In this document: one piece after another, positions 50,729 through 59,004 of the stretch
Layout: every line of letters begins with the position of its first letter
Position numbering within the stretch: position 1 is the stretch's first letter
NCBI GenBank assembly: GCA_963730325.1
Contig: CAVSRC010000008.1
Span: 124,001-188,000 of the forward strand
DNA: 64,000 nucleotides
Direction of reading: 5' to 3'
DNA from: CAVSRC01 sp963730325
GTDB taxonomy: Bacteria > Pseudomonadota > Alphaproteobacteria > Rhizobiales > Kaistiaceae
Translations under genes and position numbers: made by a program
The notes under the pieces: model-generated
What the model was told of the DNA's origin: nothing
What the model saw: the letters and a program-made list of their open reading frames with translations, nothing else
The model's database searches: none

Positions 50729-51798
50729 GCCTCGCCTTCAGGCTGATCCGGCCGCTGGTCTTCGCCATCGATCCGGAGATGGCGCACCGCCTGGCGGTGC
50801 ATGGGGTGGCGGCGGCTGCGCTGGTGCCGCACGGGGCACCGGCCGACCCGCGCCTCGCCTGCCGCGTGCTCGGGTTGAGCTTTGCCAACCCGGTGGGCCT
50901 CGCCGCCGGCTTCGACAAGAATGCCGAGGTGATCGACGCGACGCTCAAGGGCGGCTTCGGCTTTACCGAGGTCGGCACGCTGACCCCGAAGCCGCAGGCC
51001 GGCAATCCGCGGCCGCGCATCTTTCGCCTGCCCGCCGACTACGCGGTCATCAACCGCATGGGCTTCAACAACGAAGGCTTCGACGCCGCCGAGCGCCGGC
51101 TGAAGACGCGGACCGCAAGCGGCATCGTCGGCGTCAATATCGGCGCCAATCGCGACAGTGCCGACCGGGTGGCGGACTATGTTGCAGGCGTCGCGCGGTT
51201 TGCGCCGCTGGCCGACTATATCGCCATCAACATCTCCTCGCCCAACACGCCGGGCCTCCGCGACCTGCAGGAGGGTGAGGCGGTGAGCGGGCTGATCGCG
51301 GCAATCGTGGCGGCGCGGCAGAGCGCGGAAAGGTCCGTGCCGATCCTGCTCAAGCTCGCTCCCGACCTCGACGATGCCGCCCTGGAAGCGATCGCCGCCG
51401 CCGCTATCGACAGCGGCATCGAGGGGCTGATCGTCACCAACACGACGATCGCCCGGGACGGCATCGCCGACAGCCGCGTCGCTGCCGAGAGCGGCGGGCT
51501 CTCCGGCCGGCCGCTGTTCCGCCGCTCGACCGCCATTCTGGCGCGGCTGCGCAAGCTCACCGGCGGAAAGCTCGTCCTCATCGGTGTGGGCGGGATCGAT
51601 TCGGCAGAGACCGCCTGGGAGAAGATGGCGGCCGGCGCCGACCTCATCCAGGTCTATACGGGCATGGTCTATGAGGGGTTCGGCCTGCCGGCCGAGATCA
51701 CCGCGGGGCTCAGCCGGCGGCTCGACCGCGAAGGGATCGGCAGTATCAGCGAGATCGTCGGCATCGGGGCCAACCGCTGGGCGCGGGAGCGCGCCTAG
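50725..51798 (+). CDS. pyrD: Dihydroorotate dehydrogenase (quinone), class 2
   Basis: 357 residues, membrane-associated FMN enzyme of pyrimidine synthesis using ubiquinone. The N-terminal helix (LIRPLVFAIDPEMAHRLAVHG) is the class 2 membrane segment. FANPVGLAAGFDKNAEV, RMGFNNEGFD, the active-site Ser in NISSPNTPGLRDLQ, TNTTIARDG, and GVGGIDSAETAWEKMAAGADLIQVYT are all present. Its TAG stop overlaps the stop of the convergent DUF6460 gene within the tetranucleotide CTAG. Confidence 0.96.
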   Translation: MSLAFRLIRPLVFAIDPEMAHRLAVHGVAAAALVPHGAPADPRLACRVLGLSFANPVGLAAGFDKNAEVIDATLKGGFGFTEVGTLTPKPQAGNPRPRIFRLPADYAVINRMGFNNEGFDAAERRLKTRTASGIVGVNIGANRDSADRVADYVAGVARFAPLADYIAINISSPNTPGLRDLQEGEAVSGLIAAIVAARQSAERSVPILLKLAPDLDDAALEAIAAAAIDSGIEGLIVTNTTIARDGIADSRVAAESGGLSGRPLFRRSTAILARLRKLTGGKLVLIGVGGIDSAETAWEKMAAGADLIQVYTGMVYEGFGLPAEITAGLSRRLDREGIGSISEIVGIGANRWARERA

Positions 51799-52082
51799 AG
51801 GCTCGGGCCGTTGCGCCGGCCGAGCCGGAACAGGCGCATCACCAGCCACACCGGAACGACGATCACGGCGCCGAGGACGAAATAGCGGAACCCCCAGACC
51901 ACCGCGTCGAAGCCCATATTGTACACGCGCAGCGCCAGCCGCTGCACGCTTTCGACGATATCGAAGGGCGACAGGCCGAGCGCGCTCAGGATGACGCCAA
52001 GCACGAAGGACATCACCGCAAGCTGAACCAGGACCCGGCCGGGCGAGCCGCCGAAGAAACGGGTGAGCGATGTACTGTTCAT
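51795..52082 (-). CDS. DUF6460 small membrane protein
   Basis: 95 residues with an amphipathic N-terminus (LTRFFGGSPGRVLVQLAVMSFVLGVILSALGL) and a second hydrophobic helix (FRYFVLGAVIVVPVWLVMRLF), in line with DUF6460 of alphaproteobacteria. Function unknown. Convergent with pyrD, divergent from the metalloprotease gene. Confidence 0.82.
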   Translation of the reverse strand: MNSTSLTRFFGGSPGRVLVQLAVMSFVLGVILSALGLSPFDIVESVQRLALRVYNMGFDAVVWGFRYFVLGAVIVVPVWLVMRLFRLGRRNGPSL

Positions 52083-52113
52083 GAACCTCTCCGGGCCCGG
52101 CCGAGAATCGAAT

Positions 52114-52179
52114 GTTTCGCCCGTTATATGGCGACCCGGTGGCGCCGTCCAAGAGCCGGCGGCACCCTCGGGGCGAAAC
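52114..52179. promoter_or_regulatory. Inverted GTTTCGCCC/GGGCGAAAC pair in a divergent promoter region
   Basis: Nine bases, GTTTCGCCC, recur as the reverse complement 57 bases further on, one copy near the start of the DUF6460 gene and one toward the metalloprotease gene. They may be two sites for one regulator. No T-run or stem of terminator type is formed. Confidence 0.3.
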
Positions 52180-52187
52180 GGTGTTAT

Positions 52188-52200
52188 TTGCGTGACGCAA
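52188..52200. promoter_or_regulatory. Candidate operator TTGCG-TGA-CGCAA upstream of the metalloprotease gene
   Basis: A perfect 13-base palindrome, 5-bp arms around TGA, lies 86 bases before the chosen start of the astacin-like gene. Its regulator is unknown. Confidence 0.35.
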
Positions 52201-52285
52201 GTCTAGCGCCGTCTTTTGGTTGCAATTGCCTGTCTTTCAGGGTCCCATGGTCCTTTCAACGTGGCCTCAAACCTGGAGCTCGCCC

Positions 52286-53407
52286 GTGCAGCGCGCCTAT
52301 TCGCTTCTTGTCCTTTCGGCAGCCTGTCTGTTGACCGTTGCCAACCCCGCATCCGCGCATGACGCCGCCCACCCCCTGAAACTCTTCGAGCCCGGCGCCA
52401 AGGTCGAACGGGCGGCGCACAGATTCAATGAAAAGGTGATGGCGGCCAAAGAGGCCGGGGTACCCGCCGAGGCCCTGCACACGGCGCGTTTCGTCGCCCT
52501 CGGCGATCTCGTCTGGCCGACGCACGACATCACGGTCTGCTTCTGGAACGGCACCAGCGAGATGCAGGACTTCATCATGCAGACCGCCAGCGTGTGGAGC
52601 GAGGCCGCCAACATCAACTTCATCTACAAGGCCGACGGCAAGAACAGAATCTGCCAGGACTCGACCAGCGCCTTCATCCGCATCAACCTCGACCCCAAGG
52701 CGACCGAGCTGTTCGTCGACCAGGACAGCAGCGTCGAGGGCGCCTGGTCGTATATCGGCCGCTACGCCCTCAACACGAAGCTCAAGGTGACGATGAACCT
52801 GCCGGATGCGGTGCGCCTGCGCGACAAGGACCCGCTGTGGACGATCCATGCCATCCGCCACGAGTTCGGCCACGCCCTGGCGCTGATGCACGAACATCAG
52901 CGGGCGCTGTGCGACCCGTGGTTCAACTACCAGGCAATCTCCAAGATGTCCGGCTGGACCGTGGAATACGCCAGGACGCAGATCGGCAAGTTCCCCGATT
53001 CGGAGCTGCAGTATCTGGAGGTCGTGGGCGACTACGACCAGCAATCCATCATGCAGTACAACTTCTCCAAGGATGAGTTCGTCCAGATTCCCGGCAAGAA
53101 GAACCCCTGTTACCGCGAGCACCCGATCAACAACCTGTCGGAGAAGGACGTCGTCGGCATCCAGGCGCTCTACGGTGCGCGCGGCGGTGCCGCCTCCGCG
53201 CGCGCCGCAGCCGACACCATCCCCGCCTCGGCGCCGGATTCGGCGGTCGCCGCCGCCCGCGCCAGTCTCGGCAGGCTCGACACGATGATGCAGGCGGAGG
53301 CCTCCGGCCGCTCGAAGGATCCCGCCAAGGCGAAGGCCGCGGCGGCCGCCTTCGACGCGATGGTCGCCGCCCTGAAGGACTATGAGAGCGTGGTTCCGGC
53401 GCGATGA
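52286..53407 (+). CDS. Secreted astacin-like (M12A) metalloprotease
   Basis: 373 residues with a clear Sec signal (QRAYSLLVLSAACLLTVANPASA, cleavage near ASA-HD). The zinc motif HEFGHALALMHE gives ligands His192, His196 and His202 with catalytic Glu193, and SIMQYN about 60 residues later is a metzincin Met-turn. The C-terminal 80 residues are Ala-rich and likely helical. I chose GTG because GGAG lies 7 bases before it and the signal starts right there; an ATG at 52247 would add 13 residues. Its stop overlaps an in-frame-like start upstream of the trypsin gene, so the two are probably one transcript. Confidence 0.85.
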   Translation: MQRAYSLLVLSAACLLTVANPASAHDAAHPLKLFEPGAKVERAAHRFNEKVMAAKEAGVPAEALHTARFVALGDLVWPTHDITVCFWNGTSEMQDFIMQTASVWSEAANINFIYKADGKNRICQDSTSAFIRINLDPKATELFVDQDSSVEGAWSYIGRYALNTKLKVTMNLPDAVRLRDKDPLWTIHAIRHEFGHALALMHEHQRALCDPWFNYQAISKMSGWTVEYARTQIGKFPDSELQYLEVVGDYDQQSIMQYNFSKDEFVQIPGKKNPCYREHPINNLSEKDVVGIQALYGARGGAASARAAADTIPASAPDSAVAAARASLGRLDTMMQAEASGRSKDPAKAKAAAAAFDAMVAALKDYESVVPAR

Positions 53408-53463
53408 GACGGCGCCCAGGCCAACAAGCGAGACAGAGCCCACAATCGGATCAGGAGACAGCA

Positions 53464-54369
53464 ATGCGCATCTTTTCGAGGGTTGCGGTCGGCGCCGTGG
53501 TCGCCGTCGCACTGACGGCGACCGCTGCTGAGGCACGCATCAACAGCAACTTCATCATGGGCGGCGAGCTGGTGACGGACGACGGGGCATGGCCCTGGCA
53601 GGTGCGCCTGTTCGATACCCACGACGCGGATTCGGGCTTTTGCGGCGGGTCGCTGATCTCGAACCAGTGGGTGCTGACCGCGGCCCATTGCGTCGTCTCG
53701 TTCGGCAAGGCGGTGCAGAAGGTCGTCGTCGGCTATGGCAGCGTCTATCAGAGCAAGCTGACGATGGTCGACAGCGCCCTGGTCATAGCCAACCCCGGAT
53801 ATGGCACCGAGGCGAAGGGCGACCTGGCCCTGATCAAGCTCAAGGAGCCGCTCGCCAACGTGACGACGATCGCCGTTGCCGATCCCGAAATGGAGAAGCA
53901 GGTGGTCGGACCGCAAACCAAGCTGACGGTGACCGGCTGGGGCGCGCTGTGGGACTTCCAGGGCTTCGACGCGGCCAAATACATCCGCAACGGCCGGGCG
54001 ATGGTATCGACACAGAAGCTGCTCAGCCAGAACCAGCTGCTCAGCCCCGACCAGTTGCGCCAGGTCACCGTCGACGCCATCCCGACCGACGAGTGCAAGG
54101 CCTCCTACGTCGCCTATGGCGAAGCCACCAACAACGACCTCACCATCAGCGCCAACGAGATCTGCGCGGGCAGCCCGGAGGGCGCCAAGGACTCCTGCTA
54201 CGGCGACAGCGGCGGGCCGCTGGTGGCACCGCTCGGCGACGACAAGGGCTATGTGCAGGTCGGCGTCGTGAGCTGGGGCATCCAGTGCGGCAATCCCGCT
54301 TTGCCCGGCGTCTATGGCCGCCTGGCGCCGTTCGCCCAGTGGATCAAGGACACCATGGCGCAGAACTGA
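53464..54369 (+). CDS. Secreted trypsin-like serine protease (S1A)
   Basis: 301 residues with a Sec signal (RVAVGAVVAVALTATAAEA). Catalytic triad His75 (LTAAHC), Asp120 (GDLALIKL) and Ser249 (GDSGGP), with Asp243 at the S1 pocket position, predicting cleavage after Arg/Lys. The usual IVGG is replaced by IMGG and no Arg/Lys precedes it; the residue before it is Phe30, so activation may be by another protease, such as the metalloprotease encoded 56 bases upstream. It has six cysteines in chymotrypsin-like places. ATG preceded by AGGAGA. Eukaryote-like S1A proteases are uncommon in alphaproteobacteria. Confidence 0.9.
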   Translation: MRIFSRVAVGAVVAVALTATAAEARINSNFIMGGELVTDDGAWPWQVRLFDTHDADSGFCGGSLISNQWVLTAAHCVVSFGKAVQKVVVGYGSVYQSKLTMVDSALVIANPGYGTEAKGDLALIKLKEPLANVTTIAVADPEMEKQVVGPQTKLTVTGWGALWDFQGFDAAKYIRNGRAMVSTQKLLSQNQLLSPDQLRQVTVDAIPTDECKASYVAYGEATNNDLTISANEICAGSPEGAKDSCYGDSGGPLVAPLGDDKGYVQVGVVSWGIQCGNPALPGVYGRLAPFAQWIKDTMAQN

Positions 54370-54401
54370 CGCCCCCACCCCGCATAATCCGCGGAACGTT
54401 G

Positions 54402-54431
54402 CGGCCGGTCTCGTTCGAGGCCGGCCGTTTT
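54402..54431 (+). terminator. Rho-independent terminator after the protease pair
   Basis: CGGCCGG-T-CTCG pairs with CGAG-G-CCGGCCG (11 Watson-Crick pairs plus a wobble) around a 2-base loop and is followed by TTTT. It lies 32 bases after the trypsin-like gene and just before the convergent regulator gene. Confidence 0.75.
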
Positions 54432-54439
54432 CGTTGCGC

Positions 54440-57094
54440 TCAGAGGTCCGCGATCGCCGCCACCACGTCGCTGCCGGAAAAGGACAGGGCATAGACGGCG
54501 CGGGTGGCGAGGTGCCGGCCCTCGGCGGCGGGTCCCGGCGTGGTGCGGCCGATGGGGATCAGCGTCACGCGCCCCTCGGCCGCCAGGCGCGCCTCCGCCG
54601 CGAACGCCATGGTGGCGATCGGCGTTGCAGGCGGAAAGCCGATCAGGTCGGAGGCGCCCGACAGGCGCGCGGTGGCGGTGTCGCTCAGCAAGCCGCGGCC
54701 ATCGCGGACCGGCCCGAAATCGGCGATGATCCTGACCGGTGCCGCGGGTGACCGGCAGAGGTCGGCGAGCGCCGCCAGCACATCGAGTGCCGTCGCGACA
54801 TCGGGCAGGCCGATGGCCGCGCCGGTGCGGCGATCGCGTGAACTGCGCGCGGAGAGTTGCAGCGGCACGCCGGTCCGCGCCGAGGCCTCCTGGCAGAGCC
54901 CGGCGACATCCGCGCCTGGCTCGAGCGGCCACAGGAAGACGACCGGCGCGAACACGTCCGCCCCCCGGTCGCCGGCCGCCGCCTCTTGCGGTTCGGTCGC
55001 AATGACGGCGAGCTTGCGCCCGGCCGCATGCCATTCGCCCATCGCCTGTGCCATGCCGGTCCGGTCCCCTGCCGTGCCGCCGTCCGGCGCCGCGAGCATG
55101 ACGCCGTCGGCGGTCAGCGCGTCGGCATGCATGAGGGCAAGGCCGGCGGCGAGGCGAAAACCGTGAGCGAGATGAGCGTCGAGCGCGCGCTTGGGCGCGG
55201 GGAAATCGACGGCGGCGGTGAGCGATGTCGACCGGTTGAGACAGGCGCGGAAGCGCTCGCCCCAGCGGTCGCCGCCATCGGGCGGATTGCCGGTGGCGAC
55301 CGCGGTCTCGGCGAAGCTGTCGACGGGAAACGGCAGGACGACGTGCAGGTCGCAGCCGGCGGCAAGCGCCGCTTCGGCGAAAAGGATGTCGGCGCCGGCA
55401 GCCAGCCCGCCATAGACGTAGCGGACGCCTTCCTTCTCGAGGGCCGCAGCGATGCGCGGCCGCAGGGTCTCTTCAAGGTCCGCCTGCGCGGCCGCGTCGA
55501 GATCGCCAAACGAGCGGCCGCAATAGACGGCGACATGGCCGACCGGCAGGTCGGCCAGCAGCGCCGCGACCGGCAAGCCGGCATGGGCGCCGATGCGGCG
55601 CACCTGAAGGCGCGTCGAGGAGAGGTTGCCGTCGGAGGCGTCGTCCTGACGCGCTGCCGTGGCGAAAGCGGCGCTGGCGGCCTTCTCGTCGCCGAGAAGC
55701 AGATGGGCCTCGCCCAGCGTGGCGTTCGGCCAGTAGCCCCGCGGCGCCTTGCCGATCGCGGCGAGGATCTTGCGGGCGAGCGCGGCAGAACCTTTGGTCT
55801 TGCCGGCGACGAAGGACATCATCGCCGCATTGATGCCGGCATAGGTGCCGCCGGTGGCGGCAAACACGGTCTCGTAGAGGCGCGCCGAGACCGCCGCATA
55901 GTTCTGGTGGCTGCCGGACCCGCCGGTGGCGAACGCCATCTCCTTGCGGGCGCGCGCCTCGATCGCCGCGATGTCCTCGACCAGACTGGGCAGGCGCGCC
56001 TCGGCCGCGTCGTCCGGCTCTGCCGCGTCGTCCGGCTCGGCGCCGGCGAAGAACAGACGCGCCGGAGCGACGCCGGGATGAGCCAGGCCCACCCGCACCC
56101 GCTCGCCGAGCAGGTCGATGTCGCCGCCGGTGGCGTAGCCGCTCTGCGCCAGCACATCGACCGCCTCGTGCACGGCGCCGGCGCGCATGGCGGCCAGCGC
56201 CACACGATGGCGGAGGTCCGGGCTTGCCGGGAAGAAGGTGAGCATGTCGAGGGCGACGTTGCGCGCCCTGACCAGATCGCCGTGATCGAGGTCGGCGTCG
56301 ATCTCGTCGAGCGCGGCGGCGATCGCAGCCGGCGCGTCGGACTTGCGCACGGCGGCGCGCAAGGCGACACGAGGATAGTCGAGGATCTCGAAGCGCTGCG
56401 ACTGGCCGCCGGTGTTGAGCAGGCCCGCCCGCTCCCATTCGTTCAGCCGCAGGCTGATGGTCTCGCGGCTGACGCCCAGCGCCTCGGCGATCTCGCGCTG
56501 CCCGAACGCCCGCGAGAAGCGCACGTGGCGGCCTTCGGCGATGCCGACATTGTCGGCGGCGTCGAGCAGCCAGTTGGCCAGCGCAATGTCGCGGTCGCCG
56601 AGGAAGTGGGTCGACCTGATGGCGAGCGCCGAGATCAGCCGCCCCATCGACAGGCGGATCAGGCGGCCGCGAATCGCCTCGACCTCGGCGAGCACCGGCA
56701 CGAGCAGCGCGAAGGGAATGCGGTAGAGGTCGCAGGCGATGAGCGTGCGCGCCGAGGAGCGCCGGACATGGCGGCCATCGACCAGACCGGCGGCAACGAA
56801 CTCGAACTCGCCGAAGGCGTCGCCGGCGACGACGTGCTCGACATGGCCGGGAAGCCCGGCCTCGCCCGCCGGCAGCACCAGCTCGACGATGCCGCGCGGG
56901 CCGACCGCGGCGGCGTCGGAGGGAAAGGCCACGAAGATCGCGTCGGCGACGTCGCCGGTCTCGTAGACCGGCTCGTCCGGCCTGGTCTGCCGCCGGGCGC
57001 GCGGCTGCTGCGCGATGCGCTTGATGAGCGCCGGGTCGGCGCCACGGAACAGGCGCACCGCCGCCAGTACCTCGGCAATATCGTCGCGATTCAT
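54440..57094 (-). CDS. Crp-type regulator fused to TPR, SLOG-like and cyclase-like regions
   Basis: 884 residues, cytoplasmic. Residues 12-125: cyclic-nucleotide-binding-like beta barrel, weakly conserved at the ligand arginine. Residues 165-235: Crp-type HTH (FGQREIAEALGVSRETISLRL). About 245-490: helical repeats, with YAGINAAMMSFVAGKT and YWPNATLGEAHLLLGDEKAA resembling the TPR-S region known from bacterial conflict proteins. About 517-620: Rossmann-like segment VAVYCGRSF...YGGLAAGADILFAEAALAAG...VVLPF, as in SLOG/DprA-like nucleotide-binding domains. About 715-870: resembles the end of class III nucleotidyl cyclases (VRIIADFGPV then FPPATPIATMAFAAEARLAAEG, IGRTTPGPAAEG) but without the metal aspartates I would expect, so probably inactive. 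ATG chosen; a longer frame adds 40 unconserved residues. Divergent from the FHA-protease. Confidence 0.8.
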   Translation of the reverse strand: MNRDDIAEVLAAVRLFRGADPALIKRIAQQPRARRQTRPDEPVYETGDVADAIFVAFPSDAAAVGPRGIVELVLPAGEAGLPGHVEHVVAGDAFGEFEFVAAGLVDGRHVRRSSARTLIACDLYRIPFALLVPVLAEVEAIRGRLIRLSMGRLISALAIRSTHFLGDRDIALANWLLDAADNVGIAEGRHVRFSRAFGQREIAEALGVSRETISLRLNEWERAGLLNTGGQSQRFEILDYPRVALRAAVRKSDAPAAIAAALDEIDADLDHGDLVRARNVALDMLTFFPASPDLRHRVALAAMRAGAVHEAVDVLAQSGYATGGDIDLLGERVRVGLAHPGVAPARLFFAGAEPDDAAEPDDAAEARLPSLVEDIAAIEARARKEMAFATGGSGSHQNYAAVSARLYETVFAATGGTYAGINAAMMSFVAGKTKGSAALARKILAAIGKAPRGYWPNATLGEAHLLLGDEKAASAAFATAARQDDASDGNLSSTRLQVRRIGAHAGLPVAALLADLPVGHVAVYCGRSFGDLDAAAQADLEETLRPRIAAALEKEGVRYVYGGLAAGADILFAEAALAAGCDLHVVLPFPVDSFAETAVATGNPPDGGDRWGERFRACLNRSTSLTAAVDFPAPKRALDAHLAHGFRLAAGLALMHADALTADGVMLAAPDGGTAGDRTGMAQAMGEWHAAGRKLAVIATEPQEAAAGDRGADVFAPVVFLWPLEPGADVAGLCQEASARTGVPLQLSARSSRDRRTGAAIGLPDVATALDVLAALADLCRSPAAPVRIIADFGPVRDGRGLLSDTATARLSGASDLIGFPPATPIATMAFAAEARLAAEGRVTLIPIGRTTPGPAAEGRHLATRAVYALSFSGSDVVAAIADL

Positions 57095-57111
57095 ACGGTC
57101 ACTAAGCTCGC

Positions 57112-57136
57112 AATGAGGGCCAGATAGTGTCTCATT
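57112..57136. promoter_or_regulatory. Candidate operator AATGAG-N13-CTCATT in the divergent promoter
   Basis: Perfect 6-bp arms with centres 19 bases apart, about two helical turns, lie between the Crp-type gene and the FHA-protease gene. It could be a binding site for the Crp-type protein, but the sequence is not the Crp consensus. Confidence 0.3.
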
Positions 57137-57222
57137 ACTGTGCCGAATCCAGCCTTTTTTCGCCGTTTTCTCCCTGTTAGTCTGTCCGCCACCTTCGACC
57201 GACACGAGAGGCAAGCCCGAGC

Positions 57223-59004
57223 ATGGACTGGCAGATCACGATCGAACCGGTCAAAGGCAAATCCGACAAGGCCTCACACGATCTGCCCGAGGCGCGGGCC
57301 TTCGAGGCGGGAGCCGAGGAAATCGTCTTCGGCCGTGAATCGAATTGCGACGTCGTCTTCCCGCCGGAAGCGCGCATGGTGGGCGGCCGGCATGGCCGGC
57401 TCTATCGCCAGGAATCCGGCGACTACGCCATCGAGGCGTTCGGCAATCACTATTTCGAAGTGAACGGCTACCGGCCTGAACAGGGCCAGCCGATCACCGG
57501 CGATTCGACGATCCGATTCGGCAACGCCAAGGGGCCGATGATCCGCGTGCACATGACGCGCGGCGCGCGCACCGACGGACTGCTCAGCACGCTCGCGCAG
57601 GCGTCGGCGACGCCGCTGAGCAAGATCACCTCCGAGATCAAGATCGCGGTGGGGGTGCTTGCGGTCGTGGTCGTGGCCGCGGGCGGCTATCTGTGGTGGA
57701 TAAACCAGCAGACCAATGCGCGCATCGACGCGTTCGACCAGCAGATGGACGACATGCGCGCGCGGGTGAGCGAGCAGGCTCGCAACAACCTGCCCGACAC
57801 CGAATTCCTGCGCGCGGCGGCCTTTGCCGTCATCCTCGAGGACGCATCCGGCGTCTCGCGGGTCATCGGCACGGCCTGGCCGCTGCAGGCGGGGATGCTG
57901 GTAACCAACGCCCATATCGCCGAGGCGATGAACAGCCTCAAGCCGAACGAGAAGATCTTCGTGCGCAAGCCGGGCACCGAGCAGGATATTCCGGTGACCG
58001 GTAACCGCATCCATCCCGGCTACGATGCCTTCAACGCCTTCGTCGACAAGGCAGCGGTCGACAGCACCGGCTTCAAGTCGCTGACCGCCGGCGCGGCAAT
58101 GCCCTCGGCCTATGACGTGGCCGTTCTCGAGGTCGATCCGGGGACCGACCTCGGCGACTATCTCGAGCCCGCCAAGGATCTGACCGCGTTGACCGCCGGC
58201 GCGCCACTGGCCTTCGCCGGCTACCCGATCGAGGGCACCGGCGCGCAGAAGCTGGCGCAGCTCAGCCCCAATCCGGTGTTGCAGTTCGGGCGGGTCACGG
58301 CGCTCACCGACTATTTCCTCTTCCACGCCGACAAGCCGGGGGCCCTTCTGGTCGAAAACAGCCTGCCGGCGACCGGCGGCGCCAGCGGCAGCCCGATCGT
58401 CGACGCCAGCGGCAAGGTGGTGGCGATCCTCAGCGGCGGCACGGTCGATTTCCGCGACGGCGTGCGCCACCCGAGCGCGGTGATGCTGAACTACGCGCAG
58501 CGCGCCGACCTCATCGGCGGCGTCCTCGACCCGGCAAGCTTCGACCTGGCGGCCGCCGAGGCCGAGTGGCAGAAGGCGCTGGCGGCTTTCGACCGCCACG
58601 AGAACACCGTCATCGCCAATGCGCGCGCCGCGCTCGAAAGCAAGACGGGCGGCCCGGTCGACCAGGTGGCGAAGATACCCGCGTCGCTGGAGACCAGCGA
58701 GGCGGTGACCGCCGGTCCGACGCGCTATCGCGAGCATGAGGTCAAGGTCGCCGCCGGTCACGGCTATACCTTCGTCGCCTATGGCGAACGCAGCGGCACG
58801 CTCAATCTCATGCTGCTCAGGGACGGCAAGGGCGTGGCCGCCGCCTTTGGCAGCAGCTGGTTCGCCAACCTGACCTATGTTGCCGACCGCGACGAGACGC
58901 TGACGCTGCGCGTGCTCGGCCAGGTGAAGCACCAGATCACCTACGATCTCGTCACGCTGGCCGGTGAGAACACGGCGGCGGCTGCCGCATCGTCCGCCGA
59001 CTAG
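57223..59004 (+). CDS. Membrane-anchored FHA-trypsin-like protease
   Basis: 593 residues. Residues about 5-110 form an FHA domain (FGRESNCDVVF, GGRHGRL, then the second-strand FEVNGYRP), which binds phosphothreonine. A membrane helix follows at about 139-160, then a coiled linker, then a trypsin-like (S1C/trypsin_2) domain with His231 (VTNAHIAEA), Asp298 (YDVAVLEVD) and Ser388 (GGASGSPIV). The last 150 residues contain a beta-rich domain of unknown type. By topology the FHA is in the cytoplasm and the protease in the periplasm, so it could pass a phosphorylation signal across the membrane. Its stop overlaps that of the convergent kinase gene in CTAG. No signal peptide. Confidence 0.88.
   Translation: MDWQITIEPVKGKSDKASHDLPEARAFEAGAEEIVFGRESNCDVVFPPEARMVGGRHGRLYRQESGDYAIEAFGNHYFEVNGYRPEQGQPITGDSTIRFGNAKGPMIRVHMTRGARTDGLLSTLAQASATPLSKITSEIKIAVGVLAVVVVAAGGYLWWINQQTNARIDAFDQQMDDMRARVSEQARNNLPDTEFLRAAAFAVILEDASGVSRVIGTAWPLQAGMLVTNAHIAEAMNSLKPNEKIFVRKPGTEQDIPVTGNRIHPGYDAFNAFVDKAAVDSTGFKSLTAGAAMPSAYDVAVLEVDPGTDLGDYLEPAKDLTALTAGAPLAFAGYPIEGTGAQKLAQLSPNPVLQFGRVTALTDYFLFHADKPGALLVENSLPATGGASGSPIVDASGKVVAILSGGTVDFRDGVRHPSAVMLNYAQRADLIGGVLDPASFDLAAAEAEWQKALAAFDRHENTVIANARAALESKTGGPVDQVAKIPASLETSEAVTAGPTRYREHEVKVAAGHGYTFVAYGERSGTLNLMLLRDGKGVAAAFGSSWFANLTYVADRDETLTLRVLGQVKHQITYDLVTLAGENTAAAAASSAD

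Noticed and set aside
54857..57127. A 756-codon plus-strand open frame opposite the Crp-type regulator
   Set aside because: Low-complexity shadow without motifs; the minus strand carries HTH and other recognisable domains.
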